Shown here piece by piece: positions 1-9,860 of a stretch of 64,000 bases of DNA. A model generated the notes under the pieces. It made no database searches and was not told the origin of the DNA. It saw nothing but the letters and a program-made list of their open reading frames with translations. The position numbers and the translations under genes were made by a program. Position 1 is the stretch's first letter. Each line of letters begins with the position of its first letter. The stretch is from Prosthecobacter sp. (lineage in GTDB: Bacteria; Verrucomicrobiota; Verrucomicrobiia; Verrucomicrobiales; Verrucomicrobiaceae), in NCBI RefSeq assembly GCF_034366625.1, contig NZ_JAXMIH010000010.1, positions 239,879 to 303,878 of the forward strand. Reading direction: 5' to 3'.

Positions 1-159
1 GAAGTCCTTGCCCTTCTTGATCACGCAATCCTTGCTGCCCTTGCTGAAATCAGCGTTCAAGCTCGAATCAAAGGATGCATGGAAGACGAGTGACGACTTG
101 AGCGAGTCTTGGGCGAGCAACGGCGAGGCAAGGCAGAGAAAGATGACGAGTGGTTTCAT
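1..159 (-). CDS. Secreted protein, N-terminal fragment (runs off the window edge)
   Basis: Reading the minus strand from an ATG at 159 gives 53 open codons to the window edge. The protein starts MKPLVIFLCLASPLLAQD, a clear signal peptide with cleavage likely after LLA. The mature start contains LVFHASFDSSLNADFS. In Planctomycetes and Verrucomicrobia this kind of sequence often opens a LamG/concanavalin-like domain, but too little is present to assign one. The gene is divergent from the haem-binding protein gene at 265, with 105 bp between them, so both may share a promoter region. The reading frame and signal peptide are seen; the family is a guess. Confidence 0.72.
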   Translation of the reverse strand, partial: MKPLVIFLCLASPLLAQDSLKSSLVFHASFDSSLNADFSKGSKDCVIKKGKDF

Positions 160-193
160 GGCTGGTTTGCCATGAACGCTAGCCAGCCATGAA
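155..193. promoter_or_regulatory. Inverted repeat at the start of the truncated secreted-protein gene
   Basis: TTCATGGCTGG (155-165) and its exact complement CCAGCCATGAA (183-193) are separated by 17 bp. The left arm contains the start codon of the minus-strand gene. The pair could form a hairpin in that gene's mRNA leader or be an operator in the divergent promoter region. Only the symmetry is seen. Confidence 0.35.
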
Positions 194-264
194 CCTTTGC
201 GGCGGCGGGTCGTTTTGCCTTGGTGATTGACAGATCGTGCCCGCCTCGCCTGTTCTGTCCGACC

Positions 265-3030
265 ATGAAATTCCGCACGTGCCTCGCGTCACTCGCCCTC
301 GCCACCACGCTCATCGCGCAAAAGCCCGACGCCCCCGCCACGCCCTCGCCGTGGGGCGATTTCGTGGAGAAGGATTTTCCGTTCTTCAGCAGCGTGCTGG
401 ACTGTCGCGACCTCGGCGAAGGCTTTCCGAAGGACAATCTGACGCCCCGCGGCCTCATCCTGAACCTCGGCCACAACCTCTGGGCCTGCTTCGACACCGA
501 CCTCCTCCGCATCGCCTGCATCTGGGAAGGCGAGGAGGGCAAACCACCCGTCACTCCCGAAGCGCTCGCACCCGGCTCCTATCACATCGCCGGACAGAAG
601 ACCAAGGATGGCCAGGAGTATCTGCCGAAGCCGGTGGGCAAGGTGTGGCTGGCGAATGGCATCTATCCCGGCTGGCAGGTCGGTGAGAAACCGAGCTTCG
701 CTGATCCGCGTGAGCCGACAGCGAGCAAGGAGGAAGTGGGGAGAGGACCAATCCCTGCGCAGATCGGAGTTTTTCAATCCATTGAGGTCACGTATGACGG
801 AAACGTCGTTTTCATCAATTCATTGGTTGGTGGAACAGTCATTCAGGAATGGATATGGATAGAGCCACCCTTTCGAGACAAGACTCATGTCTTGATGCGC
901 GGTTTTTCAGTCCACGAGCATTCGAAGCCAATTAGTTTCGCAGTTTGTTCATCAAACAAGCCGCTTACCAAAGTGGTAGGAGAGAACTACGCAATCATCT
1001 CCGGTGGGAACAGCCCGTTGGAGTCGATTGAAATCCGCCCCAAGCCAGGCTTGGAAACGAAGATCGATGCCGACATCATTGATCAAAAGGGACTGAATGT
1101 AGCCTGCGTCACACTCCCGCCCACGAAAGACCGGCAGATCTTTTATGTGGCATCTGCGTTGAACTTGCCGCTTCAAGCATCGGTTGATTCAAAAGTCCGC
1201 ACGGCTTCTCAAAAACCGTCTGAACCGATCATCTCTTGGCCCCAGACTCTCACCACCAAAGCCACGCTCTCCCCCAAACCCGACGCCTACGTCATCGACG
1301 ACATTCCCCTGCCCTTCGCGAATCCGTGGAAGCGCAATGTACGGCTGGCGGACATCGCGTTTCTCAATGACCAGGGGGATGCGGCGGGCGTGACCTTCGA
1401 TGGTGATGTGTGGCTGATCTCGGGCTTGAAGGGCGATTTGGAGAAGGTGACATGGAAGCGCTACGCCAGCGGGCTGCATGAGCCGATGAGCATCGTGGTC
1501 AGAAAAGCAGAAAGCGAAAAGCAGAAAGCAGAAATCCTGGTGTTTGATCGCAACGGCATCTGGAAGCTGGTGGACACGAACAACGACGGCGAATGCGACC
1601 GCTATGAGATGTTCTGCAACCTCTTCGCGCAGACGGCGGAGACGCGGGAGTTTCCGAACTCGATGAAGCTGGGGCCGAAGGGCGAGCTGTACATCTCCAA
1701 AGGCGGCCAGGAGGGCACGACGCGTGGCAAGCACAACGGCACCGTGATCAAGGTGGCGGCGAATGGGAAGAAAATTGACGTGATCGGTTATGGCCTACGC
1801 CAGCCGTTCATCGGCGTGCATCCGCTGACGGGGCTGGTCACGGCGAGTGATCAGCAGGGCAACTACGTGCCGTCCACGCCGCTGCACATCATCTCGGATC
1901 ATCACTTCTACGGCCATCTGCCGACGATTGCGCCAAAGGAGCGGTATCCCGAGACGATCACCGAGCCGCTGACGTGGCTGCCGCATCCGGTGAACCCAAG
2001 TGGTGTGACACAGACTTGGCTCGTGGGCGCGAAGATGGGTCCGGTGAATGATGAACTCATCCATATCGGCTACAACCGGCCGGAACTTTTCCGCGTGCTG
2101 ATGAACTCGCGCTTTGCGAGACCGCAGGCGGCGGTGGTGAGCTTTTCCCGCGACTTCGACTTCCCCACGCTCAACGCGACCGTGAATCCGGCGGACGGAC
2201 AGCTTTACGTCACCGGTTTCCAAGTTTGGGGCACAGTGGTGAAGAAGTTGAGCGGTCTGGTGCGCGTGCGCTACACGGACAAACCGCGAGTACTGCTCAA
2301 AGAAGTGACGCCAACAGACAAGGGCCTGCTTCTGCGCTTCAACGCGAAGCTCGATGCCAAACTGGCCACTGATCCGAGCAGCTACAGCGCCGAGCGCTGG
2401 AACTACAAGCGCACCTTCGACTACGGCTCGCCGCATTTGAAGCTGGACGGCAGCACCGGCCAGGAATTCATGACCGCCAGCAGCGCCTACCTCAGCAAGG
2501 ACGGCTTGAGTGTGTTGGTAGGTTTTCCCGACATGAAAACCTGCCATCAGATGCGCATCGGCTGGGGACTCAAAAGCGCGGACGGCCTGCCCGCGCAAAA
2601 CACCGCCTACTTCACGCCGTGGGAACTCATGACATTTGATCCGGCCAAAGAGGGCTTTGAAGCAGGCTTGAAGGTCGATCTCACACCGCGCCAGGCGCTG
2701 GCGACCACGCAAACGAAGCCGACGGCGGCGGAAGGCGAGCGCCTGTATCAAATGTTTGGCTGCATGGCCTGCCATAGCACAGACGGCACCCTCGTCGGCA
2801 AAGTGGGACCGAGTTGGAAAGGCTTGTTCGGTGCCGAGCGCGACATCGCCAAGGGCATGAAAGGCAAGCTGAAAGCCGATGAAGCCTACTTGCGCGAGTC
2901 CATCACGAATCCGAGCGCCAAGGTCGTGAAGGGCTTCGAGAAATTCGATACTGGCATGCCGATCTACGCGGGCATCTTGAACGACTCACAGATCGAGAGC
3001 CTGATTCTGTATATCAAGAGTTTGAAATAG
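265..3030 (+). CDS. Secreted haem-binding beta-propeller protein with C-terminal cytochrome c domain (DUF6797-like)
   Basis: 921 residues. The ATG at 265 is chosen because MKFRTCLASLALATTLIAQ is a signal peptide; the frame stays open upstream to 220 but those residues do not fit. The N-terminal part (WGDFVEKDFPFF onward) resembles the DUF6797 region of Planctomycetes/Verrucomicrobia proteins. Propeller-like dehydrogenase sequence follows (for example FDRNGIWKLVDTNNDGECD). The last 90 residues form a class I cytochrome c domain with C833-M-A-C836-H837 and a likely Met ligand near MPIYAG. Such proteins are exported and presumed to pass electrons from sugar or alcohol oxidation; the substrate is unknown. 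Positions 781-960 are only 44% GC (79 of 180, counted) against 68% at 481-540, which suggests a mosaic. A GCAGAAA-type tandem repeat at 1501-1534 encodes a charged stretch. Confidence 0.85.
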   Translation: MKFRTCLASLALATTLIAQKPDAPATPSPWGDFVEKDFPFFSSVLDCRDLGEGFPKDNLTPRGLILNLGHNLWACFDTDLLRIACIWEGEEGKPPVTPEALAPGSYHIAGQKTKDGQEYLPKPVGKVWLANGIYPGWQVGEKPSFADPREPTASKEEVGRGPIPAQIGVFQSIEVTYDGNVVFINSLVGGTVIQEWIWIEPPFRDKTHVLMRGFSVHEHSKPISFAVCSSNKPLTKVVGENYAIISGGNSPLESIEIRPKPGLETKIDADIIDQKGLNVACVTLPPTKDRQIFYVASALNLPLQASVDSKVRTASQKPSEPIISWPQTLTTKATLSPKPDAYVIDDIPLPFANPWKRNVRLADIAFLNDQGDAAGVTFDGDVWLISGLKGDLEKVTWKRYASGLHEPMSIVVRKAESEKQKAEILVFDRNGIWKLVDTNNDGECDRYEMFCNLFAQTAETREFPNSMKLGPKGELYISKGGQEGTTRGKHNGTVIKVAANGKKIDVIGYGLRQPFIGVHPLTGLVTASDQQGNYVPSTPLHIISDHHFYGHLPTIAPKERYPETITEPLTWLPHPVNPSGVTQTWLVGAKMGPVNDELIHIGYNRPELFRVLMNSRFARPQAAVVSFSRDFDFPTLNATVNPADGQLYVTGFQVWGTVVKKLSGLVRVRYTDKPRVLLKEVTPTDKGLLLRFNAKLDAKLATDPSSYSAERWNYKRTFDYGSPHLKLDGSTGQEFMTASSAYLSKDGLSVLVGFPDMKTCHQMRIGWGLKSADGLPAQNTAYFTPWELMTFDPAKEGFEAGLKVDLTPRQALATTQTKPTAAEGERLYQMFGCMACHSTDGTLVGKVGPSWKGLFGAERDIAKGMKGKLKADEAYLRESITNPSAKVVKGFEKFDTGMPIYAGILNDSQIESLILYIKSLK

Positions 3031-3055
3031 GAGCAAGGTCTCCAGATCCCGGAAT

Positions 3056-3076
3056 GTGGGGGCTGGAAGCCCCCAC
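3056..3076. terminator. Hairpin between convergent genes (possible bidirectional terminator)
   Basis: Perfect 9-bp arms GTGGGGGCT and AGCCCCCAC with a GGA loop, between the stop of the haem-binding protein gene (3030) and the stop of ruvA (3085). No T-run follows on either strand, so intrinsic termination is uncertain. Confidence 0.5.
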
Positions 3077-3084
3077 TCCTTGGG

Positions 3085-3690
3085 CTAGTTCATGCTGCGC
3101 AGCGCTTCACGGATGAGTTTGTCGGCTGTGTCGAGGCTGGGCTGCTTTGCCAATTCGTTCACGGTTTTGACCGCCTCGCCCTGCTTGTAGCCGAGGGCGA
3201 TCAAACCGAGCACGGCATCGCTTTGCGCCTCTTGCTTCGGATCGTGTGTGCCTTTGGCCGTGCGGGCGTTCTGCCAGGCATCGACGACGCCGACCTTGTC
3301 CTTCAGCTCCAGCACGATGCGCTCGGCGGTCTTGCCGCCCACGCCCTTGATGCGTGAGAGCGCTTTCACATCCCCCGCGATCACCGCATCTTTAAAAGCA
3401 GCCACCGGCAGACCACTGAGCACGCTGAGCGCCATCTTGGGACCGATGCCGGACACCCGATCCATCAGCAAGCGAAACAAATCGCGCTCATCCGAGGTCA
3501 TGAAGCCAAACAACGTGTGATCACGGTCCGTGACGTGGTAATGCGTGAGCAATTGCACTTCCGCCCCTGCCTGCGGCAGCTTGTCAAAGGTCGTCAGTGG
3601 AATGAGGGCAACGTAGCCGACGCCGTGAACATCGATTGTCACACGATGAGGCAGGGCTTCGGCCAGGATTCCACGCAGAAAGGCGATCAT
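3085..3690 (-). CDS. ruvA: Holliday junction branch migration protein RuvA
   Basis: 201 residues, the usual RuvA length. RuvA binds four-way junctions as a tetramer and loads the RuvB motor during recombination and repair. Visible features: the N-terminal OB-fold start MIAFLRGIL, two helix-hairpin-helix motifs (VSGIGPKMALSVLSGL about 80-95, IKGVGGKTAERIVLEL about 114-129), a variable linker about 140-155, and the C-terminal domain III (AVLGLIALGYKQGEA) that contacts RuvB. ruvB and ruvC are not neighbours here. Convergent with the upstream haem-binding gene. Confidence 0.97.
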   Translation of the reverse strand: MIAFLRGILAEALPHRVTIDVHGVGYVALIPLTTFDKLPQAGAEVQLLTHYHVTDRDHTLFGFMTSDERDLFRLLMDRVSGIGPKMALSVLSGLPVAAFKDAVIAGDVKALSRIKGVGGKTAERIVLELKDKVGVVDAWQNARTAKGTHDPKQEAQSDAVLGLIALGYKQGEAVKTVNELAKQPSLDTADKLIREALRSMN

Positions 3691-3763
3691 GCGCCCATGA
3701 AGGCGTTGGCAGGCCGGGGTGCAAGCGAAGGTTCAAATGCCCCCTCAATTCAGATGAAGTCCG

Positions 3764-5170
3764 TCACACTGCTTTGCTCGCGTCATGCGGCGTCTTGAGC
3801 ACCAGACGGAACTTGCCTGTTTGCGGATCGGCGGGCAACGAATCCACGCATTCGATCTCGAATCGAACGTTGCGCATGTCTTTCCCATCCAGAACGTGCC
3901 GTAGAATGTCGCTCACTTGATCGCAGACGGCCTGACGGCGCTGCTCCGTGATCCCATGCTCGAAACAAGCGCGAAAACGGAATGCCTCCAGGCTTTCCAA
4001 CACCACCTGCCACGCCTTCAGTCCGGGCACCAGCATTTCGGCAATGACGGCGGGATGGATGAAATCTTCACCGCCATGCTGATTGATGAAAACCAGATTG
4101 TGCTCCTGCCGCCCAACCAATGCCGTCACTTTGGTGAAAGGGTAACGATCTTGTCTTGGACCCCGGTCAGGGGTGAGGACATCACTCATCCGATAACGAA
4201 TGAGCGGCATGGCGTCGTTGAAAAGATTCGTCACACAGGTGTGATCTTCATTGAGTTCGAAGATCAAGTCGTCCTCCATCAGATGCATGCCGTCGCTTCC
4301 TGGAAGCGTGATGCCCATGTACAGATGCTCTGTCGAGGCGTAGAGATTGGTCACGGGCATCTGAAACACGCGTTCTACATAGGCCCTTGCGTCAGGGAGC
4401 AGCGCCTCGGCACCACTGGCAATACGCTGCGGTCGAATGCGCAGACGTCCCTGCTCCTGAAACTCAGCCAAGGTCTTGAGCATGTTCGCATACGCAGTCA
4501 CAACCCGTGGCTGAAAGGCGTTCAAATCATCAATGACCTCGTCCATGGGCTGGAGCACATCGTAGGTACGGATGTTGTAAAAAAGGCGGTTGGCCCCCTG
4601 ATTGCCTGACTGCGCCAGATTCACACCGCCCGAGTGTCCGTGTGCAACGCCGACATAGGCAACACGCTGCCGCCAACGCAGCGGTGCAACGCGCACCCCC
4701 AGACTGGCCGCGGATATCCAGGCCTCATGGGAGAAGACGAAACAACCGAGTTCCCCTGAGGAGCCGGAGGTGTTCATCACATGGTATTTGCCATCGAACA
4801 GATTCCCTCCATCCGAGGATTGAGCGAGAAAATCGATGATCCGGGCACGTGTGATGCGACGGTCAGTGACGATGTCATCAAAATGACGGGCAACGTCCTG
4901 CTTGGTCAGAACCGGGAAGTCAGTCGGCACACAGGTGGCAGGATCAATGCCTCGGTCCGCGATGATGGCACGGTAGTAGGGTGAATGTTCCTGAACATGG
5001 GCCACCAAGCAGCGAAACTTCCTGAGCTGACGGGCCTCCAATTGTGCGCGTGTGCCTCGCGGCACGCGTCCATGATCCCAGAGGGCCCGGAGCCAGAGGA
5101 AAGGGTCTTTAAGTTTCATGCGGTCGGATGGCAGACAGTCCAACAACCATGATGCAGCCTTCAAAAGCAA
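3764..5170 (-). CDS. CapK/PaaK-family adenylate-forming ligase (phenylacetate-CoA ligase or F390 synthetase-like)
   Basis: 468 residues. Members of this family adenylate a carboxylic acid and often transfer it to CoA. The phosphate-binding motif NTSGSSGELG lies at about 133-142. The region around YASTEHLYMG (adenine-pocket-like motif) and PLIRYRMSDVLTP (hinge aspartate) matches PaaK/CapK proteins, and the C-terminal lid domain ends in TGKFRLVLKTP. The gene stands alone, with no phenylacetate degradation or capsule genes beside it, so the acid substrate cannot be named. Base composition is somewhat lower in GC than its neighbours ruvA and htpG. Start taken at the first ATG; MKLKDP at residue 18 is an alternative. 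Confidence 0.82.
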   Translation of the reverse strand: MLLKAASWLLDCLPSDRMKLKDPFLWLRALWDHGRVPRGTRAQLEARQLRKFRCLVAHVQEHSPYYRAIIADRGIDPATCVPTDFPVLTKQDVARHFDDIVTDRRITRARIIDFLAQSSDGGNLFDGKYHVMNTSGSSGELGCFVFSHEAWISAASLGVRVAPLRWRQRVAYVGVAHGHSGGVNLAQSGNQGANRLFYNIRTYDVLQPMDEVIDDLNAFQPRVVTAYANMLKTLAEFQEQGRLRIRPQRIASGAEALLPDARAYVERVFQMPVTNLYASTEHLYMGITLPGSDGMHLMEDDLIFELNEDHTCVTNLFNDAMPLIRYRMSDVLTPDRGPRQDRYPFTKVTALVGRQEHNLVFINQHGGEDFIHPAVIAEMLVPGLKAWQVVLESLEAFRFRACFEHGITEQRRQAVCDQVSDILRHVLDGKDMRNVRFEIECVDSLPADPQTGKFRLVLKTPHDASKAV

Positions 5171-5254
5171 GCTGAGCCACGTGTTGAGTGTGTGAAATCC
5201 TCCTGTTCCAGGCTGCCATACCGGAATCCAGCATGGCAGCCGTGAGATGTCAGG

Positions 5255-7096
5255 TCATGAAGCAGCCAGCTTCTCCATGAGCTTCTGCGTGCGCTCGATG
5301 ATGCGCTGAGGCTCGTCGAGAAGACCGGCGGAGAGCAAGGCGTTGTCGAGGATCTGCTCAGAGATGAGGCCGGCAGTTTCGGGGTCGGTCAGGTGGAGTT
5401 TGGAGAGGCCTTTGACGAGGTTGTGGCGCGGGTTGATCTCGAAGACGACCTTCGGGCCGGGCATGCCGCCGTCTTTGCCGAGGGCTTTCATCATCTGGCG
5501 CATCTGCGGGGTCATTTCACCTTCGGGAGTCAACACGAGGGCGGGTGAACCGACGAGGCGCTTGCCGGGACGGACGGTATCGACACTCGCGGTGAGGCGT
5601 TCTTTGATCCAGTCGCAGAGCGTGGTCGTTTCGGCCTCAGGGAGGGCTTCGCCTTCAGCATCGCTGTCGCCAAGGTCGATGTCGTGGGCGTTGACGGACT
5701 TGAGGTCCTTGTCGTCGAATTTGTTGAGGCTGCTGACGACGTATTCGTCGATGGTCTCGAACATGTAGAGCACCTCGATGCCCTTGGCTTTGAAGGCTTC
5801 GAGATACGGGCCGCTTTCAATGGCGGCGCGGGACGGAGCAACTTGGTAGTAGATGGCCTTCTGTTCGCTGGTCATGCGCTTCACATAGTCGGCGAGACCG
5901 ACGGTTTCGCCGGTCTGGGTCATGCTGGATTCAAAGCGCAGCAGCTTGGCGATTGAGTCGCGATTCGTGTGGTCCGTGGCGACGCCTTCTTTGAAGAAGC
6001 GGCTGAAGCTCGCATAGAATTCGTTGTACTTCTTCGCGTCGTCGCTGGCTTCCTTGTCGAGGTGTTTGATGAGGCGTTTGACGACGACATCACCGATTTT
6101 GCGCACGAGGGCGCTGTCCTGCATGCTCTCGCGGGAGATGTTCAGCGGCAGGTCCTCGCTATCGATGACGCCACGGACGAAGCGCATCCATTCCGGCAGG
6201 AGTTTCTTCGGTTTGGGGTCGATGAGGACTTTTTTGCAATAGAGGGCCACACCGGGCTCCATCTGGCCCATGCCAAAGGATTCCATGTTCTGCGTTGGCG
6301 TGAAGAGCAGCGCGTTGATGGCAATGGGCGACTCGGCCTGGAAATGCAGGCGGTAGCTGGGATCATCGAAGGCGTGGGCGGTGAACTTGTAGAACTCGTT
6401 GTACTGCTCGTCGGTGATGCCGTCTTTCGATTTGAGCCAGAGGGCTTCCACCGTGTTGACGCGCTCGCCATTGAGCAGGAGCGGGAAGCTGACGAAGTTC
6501 GAGTGTTTCTCGATGATCTGCTTCACCGTGTGCTGCTTGGCGAAGTCGGCGGCGTCTTCCTTGAGATGGAGGACGATTTTGCAGCCGCGCTTCTGATCGA
6601 CGGATTCATCAATCGTGTAGCTGCTGGCGCCGTCGCTGGTCCAGACGAGGTGCTCGCCCTCGTTGCGCCAAGAATGCGTGTGAACCTCGACTTTGTCCGC
6701 GACCATGAAGGCGGAGTAGAAGCCGACGCCGAACTGGCCGATGAGCTGCGCGTCGTTTTGCTTGCCTGCATTCTTCAGCGCGGCGGCGAAGGCCTTCGAG
6801 CCCGAGTGGGCGATGGTGCCGAGGTTTTCGACGAGTTCAGCGCGTGTCATACCGATGCCGGTGTCGGCGATGGTGAGAGTGCGGGCGGCCTCATCGGTGG
6901 TGATGCTGATTTGCAGTTCGGCGGCGGCATCAAAGATGTCCTTCTCCGTGAGCTGGGTGAGGCGCATCTTTTCCATCGCGTCGGCGGCGTTGGACACCAG
7001 TTCGCGGATGAAGATCTCGCGGTCGGTGTAGAGGCTGTGGATGACGATATCGAGGACTTGTTTGACTTCGGCCTGGAATTCGTGGGTTTGGCTCAT
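5255..7096 (-). CDS. htpG: Molecular chaperone HtpG (Hsp90)
   Basis: 613 residues. HtpG is the cytosolic ATP-dependent Hsp90 chaperone. The ATG at 7096 (MSQTHEFQAEVKQVLD) is preferred because it begins exactly where HtpG proteins begin; the 34 in-frame codons upstream are unlike the family. The GHKL ATPase motifs are intact: ELVSNAADAMEK (catalytic Glu, Asn), ADTGIGMTR, and GQFGVGFYSAFMV. The middle domain (VRGVIDSEDLPLNISRE) and C-terminal dimerisation domain are complete. Single gene; the leader carries a dispersed palindromic repeat (7146-7206) shared with the next gene's upstream region. Confidence 0.97.
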   Translation of the reverse strand: MSQTHEFQAEVKQVLDIVIHSLYTDREIFIRELVSNAADAMEKMRLTQLTEKDIFDAAAELQISITTDEAARTLTIADTGIGMTRAELVENLGTIAHSGSKAFAAALKNAGKQNDAQLIGQFGVGFYSAFMVADKVEVHTHSWRNEGEHLVWTSDGASSYTIDESVDQKRGCKIVLHLKEDAADFAKQHTVKQIIEKHSNFVSFPLLLNGERVNTVEALWLKSKDGITDEQYNEFYKFTAHAFDDPSYRLHFQAESPIAINALLFTPTQNMESFGMGQMEPGVALYCKKVLIDPKPKKLLPEWMRFVRGVIDSEDLPLNISRESMQDSALVRKIGDVVVKRLIKHLDKEASDDAKKYNEFYASFSRFFKEGVATDHTNRDSIAKLLRFESSMTQTGETVGLADYVKRMTSEQKAIYYQVAPSRAAIESGPYLEAFKAKGIEVLYMFETIDEYVVSSLNKFDDKDLKSVNAHDIDLGDSDAEGEALPEAETTTLCDWIKERLTASVDTVRPGKRLVGSPALVLTPEGEMTPQMRQMMKALGKDGGMPGPKVVFEINPRHNLVKGLSKLHLTDPETAGLISEQILDNALLSAGLLDEPQRIIERTQKLMEKLAAS

Positions 7097-7145
7097 GGTG
7101 ATGATTTTTGGGGTTGGGGGTGGGGAGAGTAGCGGGTGGAAATGC

Positions 7146-7206
7146 GTGGTCAAGGCTTCGCGGGTCAAGAAGGCATCCGTGGCGGAAGGCGAAGCCACCT
7201 TGACTT
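7146..7206. repeat. Copy 1 of a dispersed GGTCAAGGCTTCGC palindromic repeat
   Basis: Begins GTGGTCAAGGCTTCGC and closes with an imperfect complement, GCGAAGCCACCTTGAC. The same core occurs in intergenic DNA at 32235 and 51282. It lies in the 141-bp gap between divergent htpG and the DUF937 gene. Confidence 0.6.
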
Positions 7207-7237
7207 TGAAATCCCCTCCCCCACACTCCGCACACTC

Positions 7238-7675
7238 ATGGGACTCCTCGATTCACTCGCCAAAAACGCGCTGGGCGGCATGCTCGGCGGTGCCTCCAAA
7301 CAAGATCCGGCCACGATGCTTTCCGGCCTTCTCAACGACGCAGGCGGCCTGCAAGGACTGATGGGGCAGTTTCAAAAGGCCGGTTTTGGTGATCAATTCG
7401 CCTCGTGGGTCTCCGCAGGCGCGAATCAGCCCATCGAAGCGGAACAACTGCAAAAGGCTGTGGGTGCGGATGAGATTCAGCGGCTCGCCAGCAAGGTGGG
7501 CATGCAGACCCACACCGTGCTGCCGCTGCTCGCGCAGTTCCTGCCACAGGTGATCGACAAGCTCACTCCCAAGGGCCAGATCGACGACAATCTCCCCAGC
7601 GGCAGCCAGATTCAAAGTGCGTTGACCAGCGTGATCAGCAGCAGTTTCAGCGGATTGTTTGGCGGTAAACGCTGA
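7238..7675 (+). CDS. DUF937/YidB-like protein
   Basis: 145 residues from the ATG at 7238 (MGLLDSLAKNALGGML); the frame is open further upstream but only through the repeat element. The sequence has the hallmarks of the DUF937/YidB family: a Gly-rich amphipathic start, LSGLLNDAGGLQGLMGQFQK, a GFGDQFASWVS segment, then VLPLLAQFLPQVIDKLTPKG and a Gly/Ser-rich tail. There is no signal peptide. The family is widespread and its biochemical role is not established. Divergent from htpG. Confidence 0.85.
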   Translation: MGLLDSLAKNALGGMLGGASKQDPATMLSGLLNDAGGLQGLMGQFQKAGFGDQFASWVSAGANQPIEAEQLQKAVGADEIQRLASKVGMQTHTVLPLLAQFLPQVIDKLTPKGQIDDNLPSGSQIQSALTSVISSSFSGLFGGKR

Positions 7676-7811
7676 GAGCCACAGGACGACGATGGCTGCC
7701 AGGGGCACAAACAAGCCCGGCCGGCGCCTTGAAAGTCAAGAGTGCCTTTGTGGTTGCCACGGGCGGGGGAGTTTGTAGTATCGGGGCGTCCGTTGACACA
7801 CTCCTCCCGAC

Positions 7812-8360
7812 ATGGCCAAACGCACCACCTCCAAACCAGCCTCTCCCGCCGCCTCCGCACCTTCTTGCGCCTACGATCTGAAACAGATACGCGAGATCGT
7901 CGGACTGATGGCCGAGAACAACCTGACCTATTTCCACAGCGAGCAAAAGGACGCCAAACTTGAGCTGCGCCGTGGTTCTGACCTGGAGTCCGTCAAGGAG
8001 CTGCTCAAATGCATGCCCGTGGCCTCCGCCGCTCCTGTTTCCATGTCTGCTCCTGCAGCCCCTGCCCTTGCTGCAGTTCCTGCCGCCAGCATTGCGGCAC
8101 CTGCAGCCGGCTCCGATCCCGTCGGTCCCACCATCAATTCCCCCATGGTCGGCACCTTCTACCGCTGCGCCGCCCCAGGTGAAAAGTCCTTCGCCAACAT
8201 TGGCGACATCGTGGACGAAAACAGTAACGTCTGCATCATCGAGGCCATGAAGGTTATGAACGAGATCAAGGCCGAAGCCCGCGGCACCATTGCCCGCGTC
8301 CTCGTGGAAGATGGCAAACCCGTCCAATACGGTCAGCCTCTGTTTGAGTTGAAGGCATAG
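7812..8360 (+). CDS. accB: Biotin carboxyl carrier protein of acetyl-CoA carboxylase
   Basis: 182 residues. AccB carries the biotin that shuttles carboxylate between biotin carboxylase and carboxyltransferase in the first step of fatty acid synthesis. The N-terminal region ([16 protein letters not shown]) is followed by an Ala/Pro-rich linker (about 70-105) and the biotinyl domain with EAMKVMNEI, biotin on K147. The thumb found in bacterial BCCPs is present ([18 protein letters not shown]). Followed after 95 bp by accC in the same direction, the usual arrangement. Confidence 0.97.
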   Translation: MAKRTTSKPASPAASAPSCAYDLKQIREIVGLMAENNLTYFHSEQKDAKLELRRGSDLESVKELLKCMPVASAAPVSMSAPAAPALAAVPAASIAAPAAGSDPVGPTINSPMVGTFYRCAAPGEKSFANIGDIVDENSNVCIIEAMKVMNEIKAEARGTIARVLVEDGKPVQYGQPLFELKA

Positions 8361-8455
8361 GGCAAAGGGCAAAGGGCGTAGAGTCCTGCCCACACCACCC
8401 ATACCCGCATCACACTTTCTCCTTCGCTCTAAGCCCTCAGCCCTTCGCTTTTCGC

Positions 8456-9817
<1,362 letters not shown>

Positions 9818-9830
9818 AGTCCTGAGATTG

Positions 9831-9855
9831 AAGCGGACCAGTTCGTCCGCTTTTC
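9831..9855 (+). terminator. Rho-independent terminator after accC
   Basis: AAGCGGAC (9831-9838) pairs exactly with GTCCGCTT (9845-9852) around a 6-nt loop, followed by further T residues. It starts 14 bp after the accC stop. lepB converges from the other side and may use it too. Confidence 0.75.
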
Positions 9856-9860
9856 CATTG

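Noticed and set aside
5969..7132. 387-residue open frame opposite htpG
   Set aside because: Antisense shadow of htpG with no signal, motif or credible start context.
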